A DNA stretch of 41,369 nucleotides from Nocardia cerradoensis NBRC 101014 (GTDB lineage Bacteria; Actinomycetota; Actinomycetes; Mycobacteriales; Mycobacteriaceae), in contig NZ_BAFW01000097.1 in assembly GCF_000308535.1 (NCBI RefSeq), forward strand, positions 1 to 41,369, read 5' to 3'. Made by a program: the position numbers and the translations under genes. Shown here one piece after another: positions 31,874 to 41,037 of the stretch (position 1 is the stretch's first letter; each line of letters opens with the position of its first letter). Under the pieces are notes generated by a model that saw only the letters and a program-made list of their open reading frames with translations, made no database searches and was not told the DNA's origin.

Positions 31874-33340
31874 TCAGGTGAAGTCGTCGGGGCGCACCCC
31901 GGTGACCCGCCGCAGGATCCGCGGCCGGCGCAGCCACCGGGCGAACCATTCACCGAGCGTGATACCGCCGCCGAGGGCACACCCGACCACCAGCGCGGCG
32001 AACATCTGATTCAGCCCGACCAGCAGATCGTCGTTGATCAGCGCGAACAAGCCCCGATAGACCTTGAGACCGGGAAGCAGCGGAGTGATGCCCGCGATCG
32101 CGACGACCAGCGGGGGCGTCACCGCACGGCGGGCGAGCAGACCACCGGCGAGACCGATCGCGGTCGCCGAGACCGCGGCGGCGATCACCGGTCCGAAACC
32201 GGCGTGCTGCACGAACAGATAGCACACCGTGATCCCCGCACCACTGAGGGCGGCGACGGTGAGAGCCCGGCGTTCGGCATAACAGGCCAGGGCGAATGCC
32301 GCCGCCGCCACCGCACCGGCGGTGATCTTCAGCGGCAGATTGGTGATGTCGTAGGACGGCGACATGTCGATCGGCGGCACCTGGGCGCCGAAGGCCTGGG
32401 CTCCACGCAGCGCCAAACCGACGCCACCGATGATCGCACCGGTCATGACCAGTACTTCCAACATGCGGGCGGCGGCGGTGATCGGTGCGCCGGTGATCGC
32501 GTCCTCGACCGCGCCGACCAGCTGTAAACCACTGAGCAGCACGGTGATTCCGGCCGCGACGATCAGACTGGGATTGGTGTCCAAACCCTCGCCGAAGGTT
32601 TGTATCAGGATAGCGGGCAGGGTGGCGATGATGCCGCCCATCATGTTCTGGAAGAAGAAGGGCAGGCCGCGCTTGTTCAGTTCGCGGTTGCAGCGGTCGA
32701 TCAGCAACGTCGTGGCGAAACTCACGGTCGCGACCAGCACCCCACCGCCCAGCAACAGCGCGATCGACGCCGCCAGCAGCGACCAGCCGAAGGTGGCGAT
32801 CCACCGGTTGTAGGGGTGCGGCGCGGTGGTGATCGCGTCGAGCGCGGCGTGCGCCTCCTGGGGCGGCACCACCTCGCGGCGAATCCGGCGGGTGAGACGG
32901 TCGACGGCGGTCAGGCGAGTGAAGTCCAGCGAGCGGTACTGCACCACCCGCATGGTGCTGGCGGGTGGCAGCGACGGACCCCGGTCGGCGGAGATGCGAA
33001 TCGAGTTGTAGGTCACGTCGATATCGCATTGCGCCAAACCGTATGTCGCGGCGATGAATTCGACCTGCGTGCTGGTGTCGGTCACGGCGGTGCCCGAGGC
33101 GAGCACCACCTCGCCGACCCGTTCGGCCAGGTCGAGTACCTCGGTTACCGCGGCGTCGTCGGTGAGATCGATCGGCTTCAGCGGGGCCGGCGCCTCGACC
33201 ACCGAGTCCACCGTGGCGCGCCGCTGCGCGACCAGCCGATCGGTTACCGCTCCCATCGCCCGATGCCACAACGAACTGGGCTGGGTCTCCGGCCCCGTGC
33301 GGACGAGTTCGGGCTCCAACTCATCTGTCACACGACACAC
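31874..33340 (-). CDS. Threonine/serine exporter family protein (ThrE)
   Basis: The 488-aa integral membrane protein has a soluble N-terminal domain of about 175 residues (DLAERVGEVVLASGTAVTDTSTQVEFIAAT region, then DVTYNSIRISADRG) and about ten hydrophobic segments after residue 180. This is the layout of C. glutamicum ThrE, which exports threonine and serine using the proton gradient. The cytoplasmic N-terminal half contains the conserved amphipathic and polar part of the family. The start may be GTG 33340 or GTG 33331 (VTDELEPEL); neither has a strong ribosome binding site. The gene is convergent with tetR and divergent from the acyl-CoA oxidase gene. Confidence 0.88.
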   Translation of the reverse strand: MCRVTDELEPELVRTGPETQPSSLWHRAMGAVTDRLVAQRRATVDSVVEAPAPLKPIDLTDDAAVTEVLDLAERVGEVVLASGTAVTDTSTQVEFIAATYGLAQCDIDVTYNSIRISADRGPSLPPASTMRVVQYRSLDFTRLTAVDRLTRRIRREVVPPQEAHAALDAITTAPHPYNRWIATFGWSLLAASIALLLGGGVLVATVSFATTLLIDRCNRELNKRGLPFFFQNMMGGIIATLPAILIQTFGEGLDTNPSLIVAAGITVLLSGLQLVGAVEDAITGAPITAAARMLEVLVMTGAIIGGVGLALRGAQAFGAQVPPIDMSPSYDITNLPLKITAGAVAAAAFALACYAERRALTVAALSGAGITVCYLFVQHAGFGPVIAAAVSATAIGLAGGLLARRAVTPPLVVAIAGITPLLPGLKVYRGLFALINDDLLVGLNQMFAALVVGCALGGGITLGEWFARWLRRPRILRRVTGVRPDDFT

Positions 33341-33413
33341 GGTAGTCGGCGCCGATACGCGGTCGCGGGTCAGCTCCCTCTCCCCGGCGGGAGTGACGAG
33401 CGGGGCAATCTGC

Positions 33414-33458
33414 TGGTTATCACCGGCGTGTCCGCACTCCCGCTACAGTCGATAACCA
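33414..33458 (+). promoter_or_regulatory. Inverted repeat at the acyl-CoA oxidase start
   Basis: TGGTTATC (33414-33421) and GATAACCA (33451-33458) are perfect inverted repeats separated by 29 nt, with the right arm ending on the first base of the ATG. They could be a looping operator pair or a leader hairpin affecting translation. Confidence 0.35.
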
Positions 33459-35479
33459 TGGGCACCGATACGGCTACGGGTACCGAAGCAGCAGATTCCG
33501 TGAGATCGAACTCCGCGCAGCCGGAGGCCGGGACATCGAAGACCGGACCATCGAAGACCGGGAAGTCGACCGCCGACCATTTGGGGGCCGCGCTCGACGG
33601 CCCGTGGCGTGAGGTCAGGGAGCAGGCGCGCCGGCAGCTGGCCGACGACCGGTTGTTCGGCGATCCCTATCTCGACTACCGCCAGGCCCGTGCGCGGGTG
33701 CTGGAACAGATGCGCCTTATCGCCGAATTCGGTTATGCCGAAAAGGGGTTCAGCCTGGAACACGGTGGTACCGGCGATCCCGGCGGTGCCGTCACCGGCC
33801 TGGAAATGCTCGCCTACACCGATCTGTCGCTGTGGGTGAAGGCCGGCGTGCAGTGGGGACTGTTCGGCGGCGCGGTGGAAAATCTCGGCACCGATCGCCA
33901 CACCGACGTCGTCAAACGACTGCTGTCGCTGGATCTGCTCGGCTGTTTCGCGATGACCGAATCCGGGCACGGCAGCGATGTGGCGAATCTCGAGACCACC
34001 GCCACCTACGATCCGGCGACCGGCGAATTCGTGGTGCACAGCCCCACCGCCTCCGCTCGCAAGGACTACATCGGCGGCGCCGCCGAACACGCCCGGATGG
34101 CGGCGGTCTTCGCCCAGCTGATCACCGGCGGCGAGAGCAAGGGTGTGCACTGTTTCCTCGTCCCGATTCGCGACGAGGAGGGCAACGACCTGCCCGGCGT
34201 GACCACCTCGGATTGCGGTCTCAAGGGCGGTCTGCCCGGTGTCGACAACGGCCGCATCGAATTCGACCATGTCCGGATCCCGCGGGAGAACCTGCTCAAC
34301 CGCTACGCCGACGTCGACGCCGACGGGACCTACCACTCCGACATCGAGAACCCGAGCCGCCGGTTCTTCACCACCCTGGGCACGCTGGTGCGCGGGCGGA
34401 TCAGTGTCGGTGGCGCGGCGGCCGCCGGTGCGCGGGTGGCGTTGAGTATCGCGCTGCGCTACGGCGACAAGCGCCGCCAGTTCTCCGATCCGGACGACGG
34501 CAGCGAAACCCTGCTGCTGGACTACCGCAGCCATCAGCGTCGGCTGTTTCCGCATGTGGCGCGCGCGTTCGCCCTGTCGTTCGCCCAGAACGATCTGGTG
34601 CGGCGCATGCACCTGATACAGACCGGGCAGAATCTGGACCCGGAGGCGCAGCGCGCGCTGGAGAAGCGGGCCGCTGGCCTGAAGGTCGCGCAGACCCGCC
34701 ACGCCACCCGAGCCATCCAGGAATGCCGCGAATGCTGCGGCGGCGCAGGCTATCTCACCGAGAACCGGCTGGTCACCCTGAAGGCCGACACCGACGTGTT
34801 CACCACCTTCGAAGGCGACAACGTCGTCTTGACGCAGCTGGTAGCCAAGGAACTGCTCACCGCCTATTCCGACGAGGTGCGGGATCTCGACGCCCTCGGC
34901 TGGGTGAAGTTCGCGGCCACCATGGCCCGCGACGTGGTGCGCGAGACCTCGGGTGTGCGCCAGCTCATCCAGCGCCTGCGCGACCGCTCCGACGACGGCG
35001 TCGACGAGGGCGATCTGTCCCGGCGTTCGGTGCAGCTGCAGCTGTTCGCCGACCGCGAGGACTATCTGACCCGCACCGCCGCGCACCGGCTGCGCGCGCG
35101 GGCCGAGGAGACCGGCCCGTTCGAGGCGTTCAACAACGCGCAGGACCACATCCTCGCCGCTGGTGAGGCGCATATCGATCGGCTGGTGCTGGAGGCGTTC
35201 ATCGAGGGCATCGCCGATATCGAGGATCCGGACGCGCGAGCGCTGGCCGACACGGTCTGCGATCTGTTCGTGTACTCCACCATCGAACAGAATCAGGCCT
35301 GGTACATCATGCACCGCTTCATGTCGGTGGATAGGGCCAAGTCGGTGCGCCGCGGTGTCAACGAACTCGTGGACCGGTTGCGACCGGAGTCGGCCACACT
35401 GGTCGAGGCACTCGGTGTGCCGGAGGCCATGTTGCGCGCGGCGATGCTCGACGACGCGAGCGTGCACCAGGGCGCGTGA
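33458..35479 (+). CDS. Acyl-CoA oxidase/dehydrogenase-family protein
   Basis: The 673-aa protein has the length and blocks of the acyl-CoA oxidase family rather than of short dehydrogenases. CFAMTESGHGSDVANLETTATYD at 163-185 is for flavin and substrate. PSRRFFTTLGTLVRGRI and GDKRRQF follow, then the AIQECRECCGGAGYL helix, and VFTTFEGDNVVL with E452 as the likely catalytic base. The family introduces the 2,3-trans double bond in acyl-CoA and, for oxidases, passes electrons to oxygen. Whether this one is an oxidase or a dehydrogenase cannot be read from sequence. The first 45 residues are polar and contain a short repeat, SKTGPSKTGKS. An in-frame opening extends far upstream but is opposite the ThrE gene. 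Confidence 0.88.
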   Translation: MGTDTATGTEAADSVRSNSAQPEAGTSKTGPSKTGKSTADHLGAALDGPWREVREQARRQLADDRLFGDPYLDYRQARARVLEQMRLIAEFGYAEKGFSLEHGGTGDPGGAVTGLEMLAYTDLSLWVKAGVQWGLFGGAVENLGTDRHTDVVKRLLSLDLLGCFAMTESGHGSDVANLETTATYDPATGEFVVHSPTASARKDYIGGAAEHARMAAVFAQLITGGESKGVHCFLVPIRDEEGNDLPGVTTSDCGLKGGLPGVDNGRIEFDHVRIPRENLLNRYADVDADGTYHSDIENPSRRFFTTLGTLVRGRISVGGAAAAGARVALSIALRYGDKRRQFSDPDDGSETLLLDYRSHQRRLFPHVARAFALSFAQNDLVRRMHLIQTGQNLDPEAQRALEKRAAGLKVAQTRHATRAIQECRECCGGAGYLTENRLVTLKADTDVFTTFEGDNVVLTQLVAKELLTAYSDEVRDLDALGWVKFAATMARDVVRETSGVRQLIQRLRDRSDDGVDEGDLSRRSVQLQLFADREDYLTRTAAHRLRARAEETGPFEAFNNAQDHILAAGEAHIDRLVLEAFIEGIADIEDPDARALADTVCDLFVYSTIEQNQAWYIMHRFMSVDRAKSVRRGVNELVDRLRPESATLVEALGVPEAMLRAAMLDDASVHQGA

Positions 35480-35544
35480 ACCCGTGCTCGCTGTCGGCGG
35501 CCGGTGAGAGTGGGGCAGTCGCCGGACGCGGCTATGGTCGACAG

Positions 35545-36279
35545 GTGTCCGCTCCACCGCCGGTCGCTCGATATCGAGCGCGTCTCGTTGCCGCCGCCGT
35601 CACCCTGATCGGCCTGCTGATCACCGTGACGCTCCCCCTGAGCTTTCCTGCCGGCGGGGGACCGACCACGTTCGACAGCGCGATCGGTGATCGGGTGCAC
35701 GAGGGCCTGGACGCGCATCGAGGTGTCTACGACGCGCTGGTGGTGCCGAGCGACGCCTATATCGTGTTGCCGCTGTTGCTGATCGGCGTGCTCTATTGCG
35801 TCCGGCGGCGCGACCGGTGGGGTGCCGGATTTCTGGTGGTCGTCCCCGAGTTGGTGGTCGCGATCAACACGTGGGCGCTGAAACCGCTGTGGGACAGGCA
35901 TTTACAGCACTACCTCGCCTATCCGAGCGGGCACACCGTCCAATTCGTCGCCATCGCGACGGGTGTGCTCCTCGTCGCCGCCACCGTGCGTTGGCGCATC
36001 GTCATCGGCGTGCTCGCAGCGCTCGCGCTGGCGGCCGTGGCGGTGGGGATGGTCGGGCGCGGCTATCACTATCCGACCGATGTCGTCGGCGGCACCGCGT
36101 TCGCGATCGCGGCGGTGACCGCGTGCTGGACGGTGACCACGACACTGCGCCTGCGGTACGAGAACCGGCGGCTTCGGGCACGGATCGCCGACGAGACCGG
36201 AACCGGTGGACGGGCGCAATCGGGTGGCGACGATGCCGTCGGGGACACCGATCGCACGGCGGGCACGCCCGCGGCTTGA
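35545..36279 (+). CDS. PAP2-family membrane phosphatase
   Basis: The product is 244 aa from GTG 35545. It has about five or six hydrophobic segments and all three motifs of the PAP2 superfamily: KPLWDRH at 113-119 (K113, R118), PSGH at 127-130, and GRGYHYPTDVVGG with R172, H175 and D179. It should dephosphorylate lipid phosphates such as undecaprenyl or phosphatidate phosphates at the membrane outer face. The tail after residue 205 is charged and Gly-rich. It ends 24 bp from the convergent NERD-like gene. Confidence 0.92.
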   Translation: MSAPPPVARYRARLVAAAVTLIGLLITVTLPLSFPAGGGPTTFDSAIGDRVHEGLDAHRGVYDALVVPSDAYIVLPLLLIGVLYCVRRRDRWGAGFLVVVPELVVAINTWALKPLWDRHLQHYLAYPSGHTVQFVAIATGVLLVAATVRWRIVIGVLAALALAAVAVGMVGRGYHYPTDVVGGTAFAIAAVTACWTVTTTLRLRYENRRLRARIADETGTGGRAQSGGDDAVGDTDRTAGTPAA

Positions 36280-36303
36280 GTCGGCGGGCGCAGCCGGTCC
36301 GGC

Positions 36304-37197
36304 TCAGCCGGGCCCGAAGTTCAGGACCAGCGAGATCACGAACCACACCACCCAGGCCGCACCGACGAGCATGCCGATCGCGAGCAGGATGCGCAGCACC
36401 GCCCGCCCGGGATCGATCCGGTCGGCCTCCTTCGGATACAGATTCCACGGGCTGTACCAGGGCATCGTGATCGCGGCCGGGAGCCCGTAGGACTGATCGG
36501 CGTGGGCCTGTTCCTCCAGGAACGCTTCCGCCTGCGCCTGCTGCGGGCCGCCGTACCACAGCGTGGTGTCCACCGGTCCGCCGAAACCCTCGGCGACGAG
36601 ATCCTGCGGGGCGGGCAGATACGGCAGGATCCCCAATCCGCGGAAGGTGAGCGCGACCTCGTTCACCGTCCACTGCGCCCGGCCCTGTGAGGTGAGCGCG
36701 GTCAGGCAGTCGGCGAGCCGTCTGGGGTCGTCGCCGAGCACCACCTGGAAGCCGGGATCGTTCCACAGCTGGCGGATCGTCGGGTTCGCGCCGTGCGGCG
36801 GCACCACCACGACCACGCCCTGCACCACGCGCTGGCCCAGTCCGCGTTCGGCCAGCCAGTTCTGCAGCGCGTGCGTGTGTTCGCGGGAGCGGTCCAGCGG
36901 TGTGCCGCGCTCGCCGCCCTCGAAACTCACCACATGCCCGCCGACCCGCCACGGACCGTTCAACGGGACCTCGAGGTCGCCGCTCACCCGCTCGATCAAG
37001 GCCTCGGCCTCGATCACCACGCAGGTGGTCGGCGTCCAGATCACCGCGTCGAACTGATGCAACCGGTCGGCGTAGAACAGACTGCAGTTGACCGTTGCCA
37101 CCCCCTGCGGGTCGCCCGGCCCCTTCCAGGTGCGCAACCAATCGATGAGGTTGCGCTCGGCCAGGGTTCCGGCCGCGTTCTGCACTCGCACGAGCAT
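36304..37197 (-). CDS. NERD-like nuclease-related protein with C-terminal membrane segment
   Basis: The product is 297 aa from ATG 37197 (GGAAGGGCGG upstream). Residues 10-140 look like a NERD domain: AERNLIDWLRTWK, then FYADRLHQFDAVIWTPTTCVVIEAEAL in the position where these proteins have a qxDxxv...E-x-K nuclease core. Here the usual Lys is replaced (EAEA), so activity is doubtful. Residues about 270-290 form a membrane segment (ILLAIGMLVGAAWVVWFVIS), placing the domain in the cytoplasm. It is convergent with the PAP2 gene. Its role is unknown. Confidence 0.7.
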   Translation of the reverse strand: MLVRVQNAAGTLAERNLIDWLRTWKGPGDPQGVATVNCSLFYADRLHQFDAVIWTPTTCVVIEAEALIERVSGDLEVPLNGPWRVGGHVVSFEGGERGTPLDRSREHTHALQNWLAERGLGQRVVQGVVVVVPPHGANPTIRQLWNDPGFQVVLGDDPRRLADCLTALTSQGRAQWTVNEVALTFRGLGILPYLPAPQDLVAEGFGGPVDTTLWYGGPQQAQAEAFLEEQAHADQSYGLPAAITMPWYSPWNLYPKEADRIDPGRAVLRILLAIGMLVGAAWVVWFVISLVLNFGPG

Positions 37198-37287
37198 TGG
37201 CGACCGCCCTTCCGTCGACACTCGATACCGGAAAGCATAAGGGGCACTACGGGTCCGGGGGAGACTTCGACGCGCCGGTGTCGGCGG

Positions 37288-38982
37288 TCAGCGTTCGGCG
37301 GGCGCGGGATCGATCGGCGCGATGGGCAGCCGCAGCGCGCCGGGCGCGCTGTCCGGCACGGTGGCGTAGTACGGGGCGACCGGGTCGATGCGGCGGTAGG
37401 CCGTGCCGAGTTCCGGGCGCGGATCGGCCTCACCCTTGTTGGGCCAGAACGCCATCGCGCGTTCGGCCTGCGCGGTGATCGTCAGCGACGGATTCACCCC
37501 GAGATTCGCGGTGACCGCGGATCCGTCGGCGATATGCAGTCCGGGGTGGCCGAAGACGCGCTGATACGGGTCCACCACACCGCTTTCGGGACCTTCGCCG
37601 ATCACGCAGCCGCCGATGTAGTGGGCGGTGGCCGGGATGTCGAACACGTCCATGACCAGACCGTGCACGTCGCCGTCGACCTTCTCGCCGAATCGGCGGC
37701 CGACCTCGTGCGCGAGCGGAATCCAGGTGGGATTCGGCCGGCCGGTGCCCTGCCTGGTCTTCAGCTGCCCCCAGCGGCGGAACGAGGTCAGCGAATTGTC
37801 CAGCGACTGCATCACCAGCAGGATCACCGACTTCTCCGAGGCATGGCGGGCGTTGAGACTGCGCGCGAACACCAGCGGGTGCAGCACGATGGCCAGCAGG
37901 AAGCGCAGGAATCGGAACGCGCCGCCGTCGACGATCGGCACCGACATCGGGAACAGCGCGTTCTGCCCCTTGCCGTAGTGGCAGACCTCGATGTGGGTGT
38001 CGGGCTCGGGGTGGATCGAGGAGGTGATGGCGATGCCCTCGGCGAAATCGCGCCGCTGCCGGCTGACCACATTGAGGATGGCCTCGGAATTGCTGCGGGT
38101 GAGCTCACCGAGCCGGGGCGAGAGGTTCGGCAGCACCTTGTCGTCGCGCATCTTGTGCAACAGCTTCTGGGTGCCCAGCGCCGCGGCGGCGAAGACGACC
38201 TGTTCGGCGGTGAAGGTCTTGCGGCCCTTGCGAACCCAGCGGTCCGCGCGCTGCGTCTCGATCGCGTAGCCGCCGCCGACCATCGGCCGGACGCGGGTCG
38301 CCGTGGTCAGCTCGAAGACCTTGGCACCGGCCTGTTCGGCGAGATACAGGTAGTTGGTGGGGGTGGTGTTCTTGGCGTTGTGCGGGCAGCCGGTGAAGCA
38401 GCGCGCGCAGTGGATGCAGCCGCTGCGGCGCGGGCCGGCGCCGCCGAAGTACGGGTCGTCGACCTCGACACCGGGCTGTTCCTCGTTGAAGAACACGCCG
38501 ACGTTGGTCGGGTGATAGGTATCACCCACGCCGAGATCGTCTGCGATGGAACGAATCACTTCGTCGGCGGGCGTCACGCGCGGATTGGGCGCCACGCCCA
38601 GCATCCGTTTGGCCTGGTCGTAATAGGGTGCCAGTTCGCTGCGCCAGTCGGCGATATGAGCCCACTGTTTGTCGGTGTAGAAGTTCGGCAGCGGTTCGTA
38701 GAGGGTGTTGCCGTAGATCAGTGAGCCGCCGCCGACGCCCGCGGCGGAGAACACCGCGCACTTGCCGAGCAGGCTGATCCGCTGCGGGCCGGTCAGGCCC
38801 AGGCGCGGCGCCCAGATCGACTTGCGCACATTCCAATTCGACTTCGGAATGGACTCCGCGGGCCAGCGCCGGCCGGATTCCAGCACAGCCACCCGATAGC
38901 CCTTCTCGGTGAGGCGCAGCGCACTGACACTGCCACCGAAACCGGAGCCGATCACTACCACGTCGTAGTCGAAGTCGGGCAT
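37288..38982 (-). CDS. GMC oxidoreductase, cholesterol-oxidase-like (ChoD family)
   Basis: The 564-aa flavoprotein starts MPDFDYDVVVIGSGFGGSVS, with the FAD-binding GxGxxG at 12-17. It continues collinear with M. tuberculosis ChoD (Rv3409c) as remembered: LRLTEKGYRVAVLESGRRW, GAGVGGGSLIYGNTLY-type flavin loop, DPYFGGAGP, the Cys cluster GCIHCARCFTGCPHNAKN, LTRSNSEAI, NPTWIPLAHEV, TAHYIGGCVIGE and LGVNPSLTITAQAE. ChoD-like enzymes are assigned to sterol or related alcohol oxidation, though activity on cholesterol is disputed. ATG 38982 follows AGAGGAAGA. An 8-bp inverted repeat lies 23 nt upstream. Confidence 0.88.
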   Translation of the reverse strand: MPDFDYDVVVIGSGFGGSVSALRLTEKGYRVAVLESGRRWPAESIPKSNWNVRKSIWAPRLGLTGPQRISLLGKCAVFSAAGVGGGSLIYGNTLYEPLPNFYTDKQWAHIADWRSELAPYYDQAKRMLGVAPNPRVTPADEVIRSIADDLGVGDTYHPTNVGVFFNEEQPGVEVDDPYFGGAGPRRSGCIHCARCFTGCPHNAKNTTPTNYLYLAEQAGAKVFELTTATRVRPMVGGGYAIETQRADRWVRKGRKTFTAEQVVFAAAALGTQKLLHKMRDDKVLPNLSPRLGELTRSNSEAILNVVSRQRRDFAEGIAITSSIHPEPDTHIEVCHYGKGQNALFPMSVPIVDGGAFRFLRFLLAIVLHPLVFARSLNARHASEKSVILLVMQSLDNSLTSFRRWGQLKTRQGTGRPNPTWIPLAHEVGRRFGEKVDGDVHGLVMDVFDIPATAHYIGGCVIGEGPESGVVDPYQRVFGHPGLHIADGSAVTANLGVNPSLTITAQAERAMAFWPNKGEADPRPELGTAYRRIDPVAPYYATVPDSAPGALRLPIAPIDPAPAER

Positions 38983-39004
38983 GTCTTCCTCTCGTCCCCG
39001 CATT

Positions 39005-39033
39005 CACAATGAAACGATTTACGACTCATTGTG
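39005..39033 (-). promoter_or_regulatory. Inverted-repeat operator before the ChoD-like gene
   Basis: CACAATGA (39005-39012) and TCATTGTG (39026-39033) are perfect inverted arms around 13 nt, located 23 nt upstream of the start codon. Size and position fit a TetR-type operator; it does not match the KstR consensus. Confidence 0.5.
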
Positions 39034-39146
39034 TCACTCGCTAGTGTGCCACCCGGCCGGATGCGACTGATAAACCTATCGTGCCGCCGCGCGCGTCGCG
39101 GCGTGCCCGAATGGCGCGGCGCGACCGGTTCGGGTAAGCAACAGGC

Positions 39147-39824
39147 GTGAGCAACCGACCGGCCGGCGGGTCCGGCCCCGACCATCAGGCCTCCGAGCAT
39201 TCGGAGCCCGCGCGCGAACCCGCGGACCCCGCGGCCGGCACGGAGACCGACCGCATTCTCACCGTGCCGAACGTGCTGAGTGTGCTGCGGCTGATCGGCG
39301 TGCCGGTCTTCCTGTGGCTGTTGCTGGTCCTGCATGCCGACGGCTGGGCGTTCGCGCTCCTGGTCGCCAGCGGCGTCACCGACTACCTCGACGGCAAACT
39401 GGCTCGGCTGCTCGACCAGTACTCGCGGCTGGGCGCGCTGCTGGATCCGTTGGTGGACCGGTTGTATCTCATCGCCACCGTGCTCGGTCTGCTGGTGCGC
39501 GGAATCCTGCCGTGGCCGTTCGTGGTCGTGCTGATCGGGCGCGACCTGATCCTGAGCGCGACGCTGCCGATCTATCGCCGCCGCAACCTCGATCCGCCGG
39601 AGGTCATCTACCTCGGCAAGGCGGCCACTTTCGCGCTGATGTCGGCGCTGCCGTGGATGCTGGCCGGCCAGATGGATTGGGCGGCCGCCGGTTTCGGCCG
39701 GGCCTTCGGCTGGGCGCTGCTGTGGTGGGGAACCGCGGTCTACGTGTGGACGGGTCTGCTGTATCTGCGCAAGGCCTTCGCGGTCGCCCGGACCATACCT
39801 GTTGCGCCGCGAGCAACTTCGTAG
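39147..39824 (+). CDS. pgsA2: CDP-alcohol phosphatidyltransferase (PgsA2-like)
   Basis: The product is 225 aa from GTG 39147. It carries the CDP-alcohol motif D-x2-DG-x2-AR-x8-G-x3-D-x3-D with D79, D82, G83, A86, R87, G96, D100 and D104. About five or six membrane segments surround it, and the N-terminal 35 residues are polar. It joins a CDP-activated lipid to an alcohol at the cytoplasmic membrane face. Position upstream of gcvH and garA matches Rv1822 (pgsA2) of M. tuberculosis, whose exact product is not settled. Confidence 0.9.
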   Translation: MSNRPAGGSGPDHQASEHSEPAREPADPAAGTETDRILTVPNVLSVLRLIGVPVFLWLLLVLHADGWAFALLVASGVTDYLDGKLARLLDQYSRLGALLDPLVDRLYLIATVLGLLVRGILPWPFVVVLIGRDLILSATLPIYRRRNLDPPEVIYLGKAATFALMSALPWMLAGQMDWAAAGFGRAFGWALLWWGTAVYVWTGLLYLRKAFAVARTIPVAPRATS

Positions 39825-39925
39825 CGGGTGTGGCGATCCGCGGTGTCGGTCCGGGTCGATAGAGTTGTGCCGAACGCCGGTTGGCCGACGCCCGTGAAAG
39901 GACGCCCCGTGAGAGGAATCAGCCT

Positions 39926-40324
39926 GTGACCAACCTTCCCGAGGACCTTCGCTACACCGAGGAACACGAATGGGTGCAGCGGATCGCGCCGAACCGTGTC
40001 CGGGTCGGTATCACCGACTACGCCCAGTCGCAGCTCGGTGATGTGGTGTTCGTGCAGCTGCCGGCGGTCGACACCGTGGTGTCTGCCGGCGAGGCGATCG
40101 CCGAGGTGGAATCGACCAAGAGCGTCTCGGAGATCTACGCTCCGCTGAACGCGAAAGTCGTTGCGGCGAACGAGGATCTCGACTCCGAGCCGGAGTCGTT
40201 GAACACCGATCCCTATGGTGACGGCTGGATGTTCGAGCTGCAGATCGACGACGCGGAGGCACTCGAAACCGCCCTCGGCGCATTGCTCGATGCCGCAGGT
40301 TACCAAGGAGTTATCGAGGGCTGA
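39926..40324 (+). CDS. gcvH: Glycine cleavage system H protein
   Basis: The 132-aa protein carries the lipoyl-lysine hairpin: VESTKSVSEIYAP with K65 as the lipoylated residue. It starts VTNLPEDLRYTEEHEWV at GTG 39926, after GAGAGGAATC. It shuttles the aminomethyl group between the P, T and L proteins of glycine decarboxylase. The P, T and L genes are not nearby. Placement directly before garA is the conserved order in Mycobacteriales and links one-carbon and central nitrogen metabolism. Confidence 0.96.
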   Translation: MTNLPEDLRYTEEHEWVQRIAPNRVRVGITDYAQSQLGDVVFVQLPAVDTVVSAGEAIAEVESTKSVSEIYAPLNAKVVAANEDLDSEPESLNTDPYGDGWMFELQIDDAEALETALGALLDAAGYQGVIEG

Positions 40325-40544
40325 GTCAGCCTTCCCAGTTCTACCTGCACGGGTGCGGCCCAGCAGGGTACGGTCAATGCCAACAGATGTGCCGGCGGCC
40401 GGTGCCGGGAACTCTGCCGGAACTTGCCGGTGACACCTGACAGCGCGACAGCCGGTCGCGATGGGTGGCGCGGGTCGAGGGCAGTGCGCTCGGAATTGGC
40501 GCCGGATACCGGTACGGAAAATCGGTTCGAGGAGGAGAGCAAGG

Positions 40545-41015
40545 GTGAGCGAGAACAAAGACCCGGGATACGGGGAGAGCGCGGCCGAAACGACTTCGGT
40601 GTTCCGCGCTGACTTCCTCAACGAGGTCGACGCGTCGCGCTCCGGTGAGCAGACCGGCGAGCAGCCGGTGCAAGGGGTCGAGGGGCTGCCCGCGGGTGCC
40701 GCCCTGCTGGTGGTCAAGCGCGGTCCCAACGCGGGGTCGCGGTTCCTGTTGGATCAGCCCACCACGTCGGCGGGCCGTCACCCCGACAGCGACATCTTTC
40801 TCGACGATGTCACCGTGTCCCGTCGGCACGCGGAGTTCCGGCAGGACGAGGACACCTTCCAGGTCGTCGACGTGGGCAGCCTGAACGGCACCTACGTCAA
40901 CCGCGAGCCGGTGGATTCCTCGGAGCTGCAGAACGGCGACGAGGTACAGATCGGCAAGTTCCGGTTGGTCTTCCTGACCGGACCGCGGCCGCAGGTCAAC
41001 GAGCCGAGCGCATAA
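40545..41015 (+). CDS. garA: FHA-domain regulator GarA/OdhI
   Basis: The 156-aa protein starts at GTG 40545, with GGAGGAGAGCAAGG upstream. The N-terminal phospho-motif is ETTSVF at 15-20, with T16 and T17 as the PknG/PknB sites. The FHA domain at about 53-145 has GRHPDSD (77-83), the phosphothreonine-binding SRRHAEF (92-98) and LNGTYVN (113-119). Unphosphorylated GarA inhibits 2-oxoglutarate dehydrogenase and glutamate dehydrogenase and activates glutamate synthase; phosphorylation closes the FHA domain on its own tail. The 220-bp gap after gcvH probably has its own promoter. Confidence 0.97.
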   Translation: MSENKDPGYGESAAETTSVFRADFLNEVDASRSGEQTGEQPVQGVEGLPAGAALLVVKRGPNAGSRFLLDQPTTSAGRHPDSDIFLDDVTVSRRHAEFRQDEDTFQVVDVGSLNGTYVNREPVDSSELQNGDEVQIGKFRLVFLTGPRPQVNEPSA

Positions 41016-41037
41016 ACGGCCGAGGCGGATTCCACTG

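Noticed and set aside
32600..33457. In-frame upstream extension of the acyl-CoA oxidase-like gene
   Set aside because: It lies opposite the ThrE gene and is low-complexity; the real start with family homology is at 33458.
33443..35557. Leftward frame of 704 aa across the acyl-CoA oxidase-like gene
   Set aside because: Antisense to a clear enzyme gene, with no recognisable motifs.
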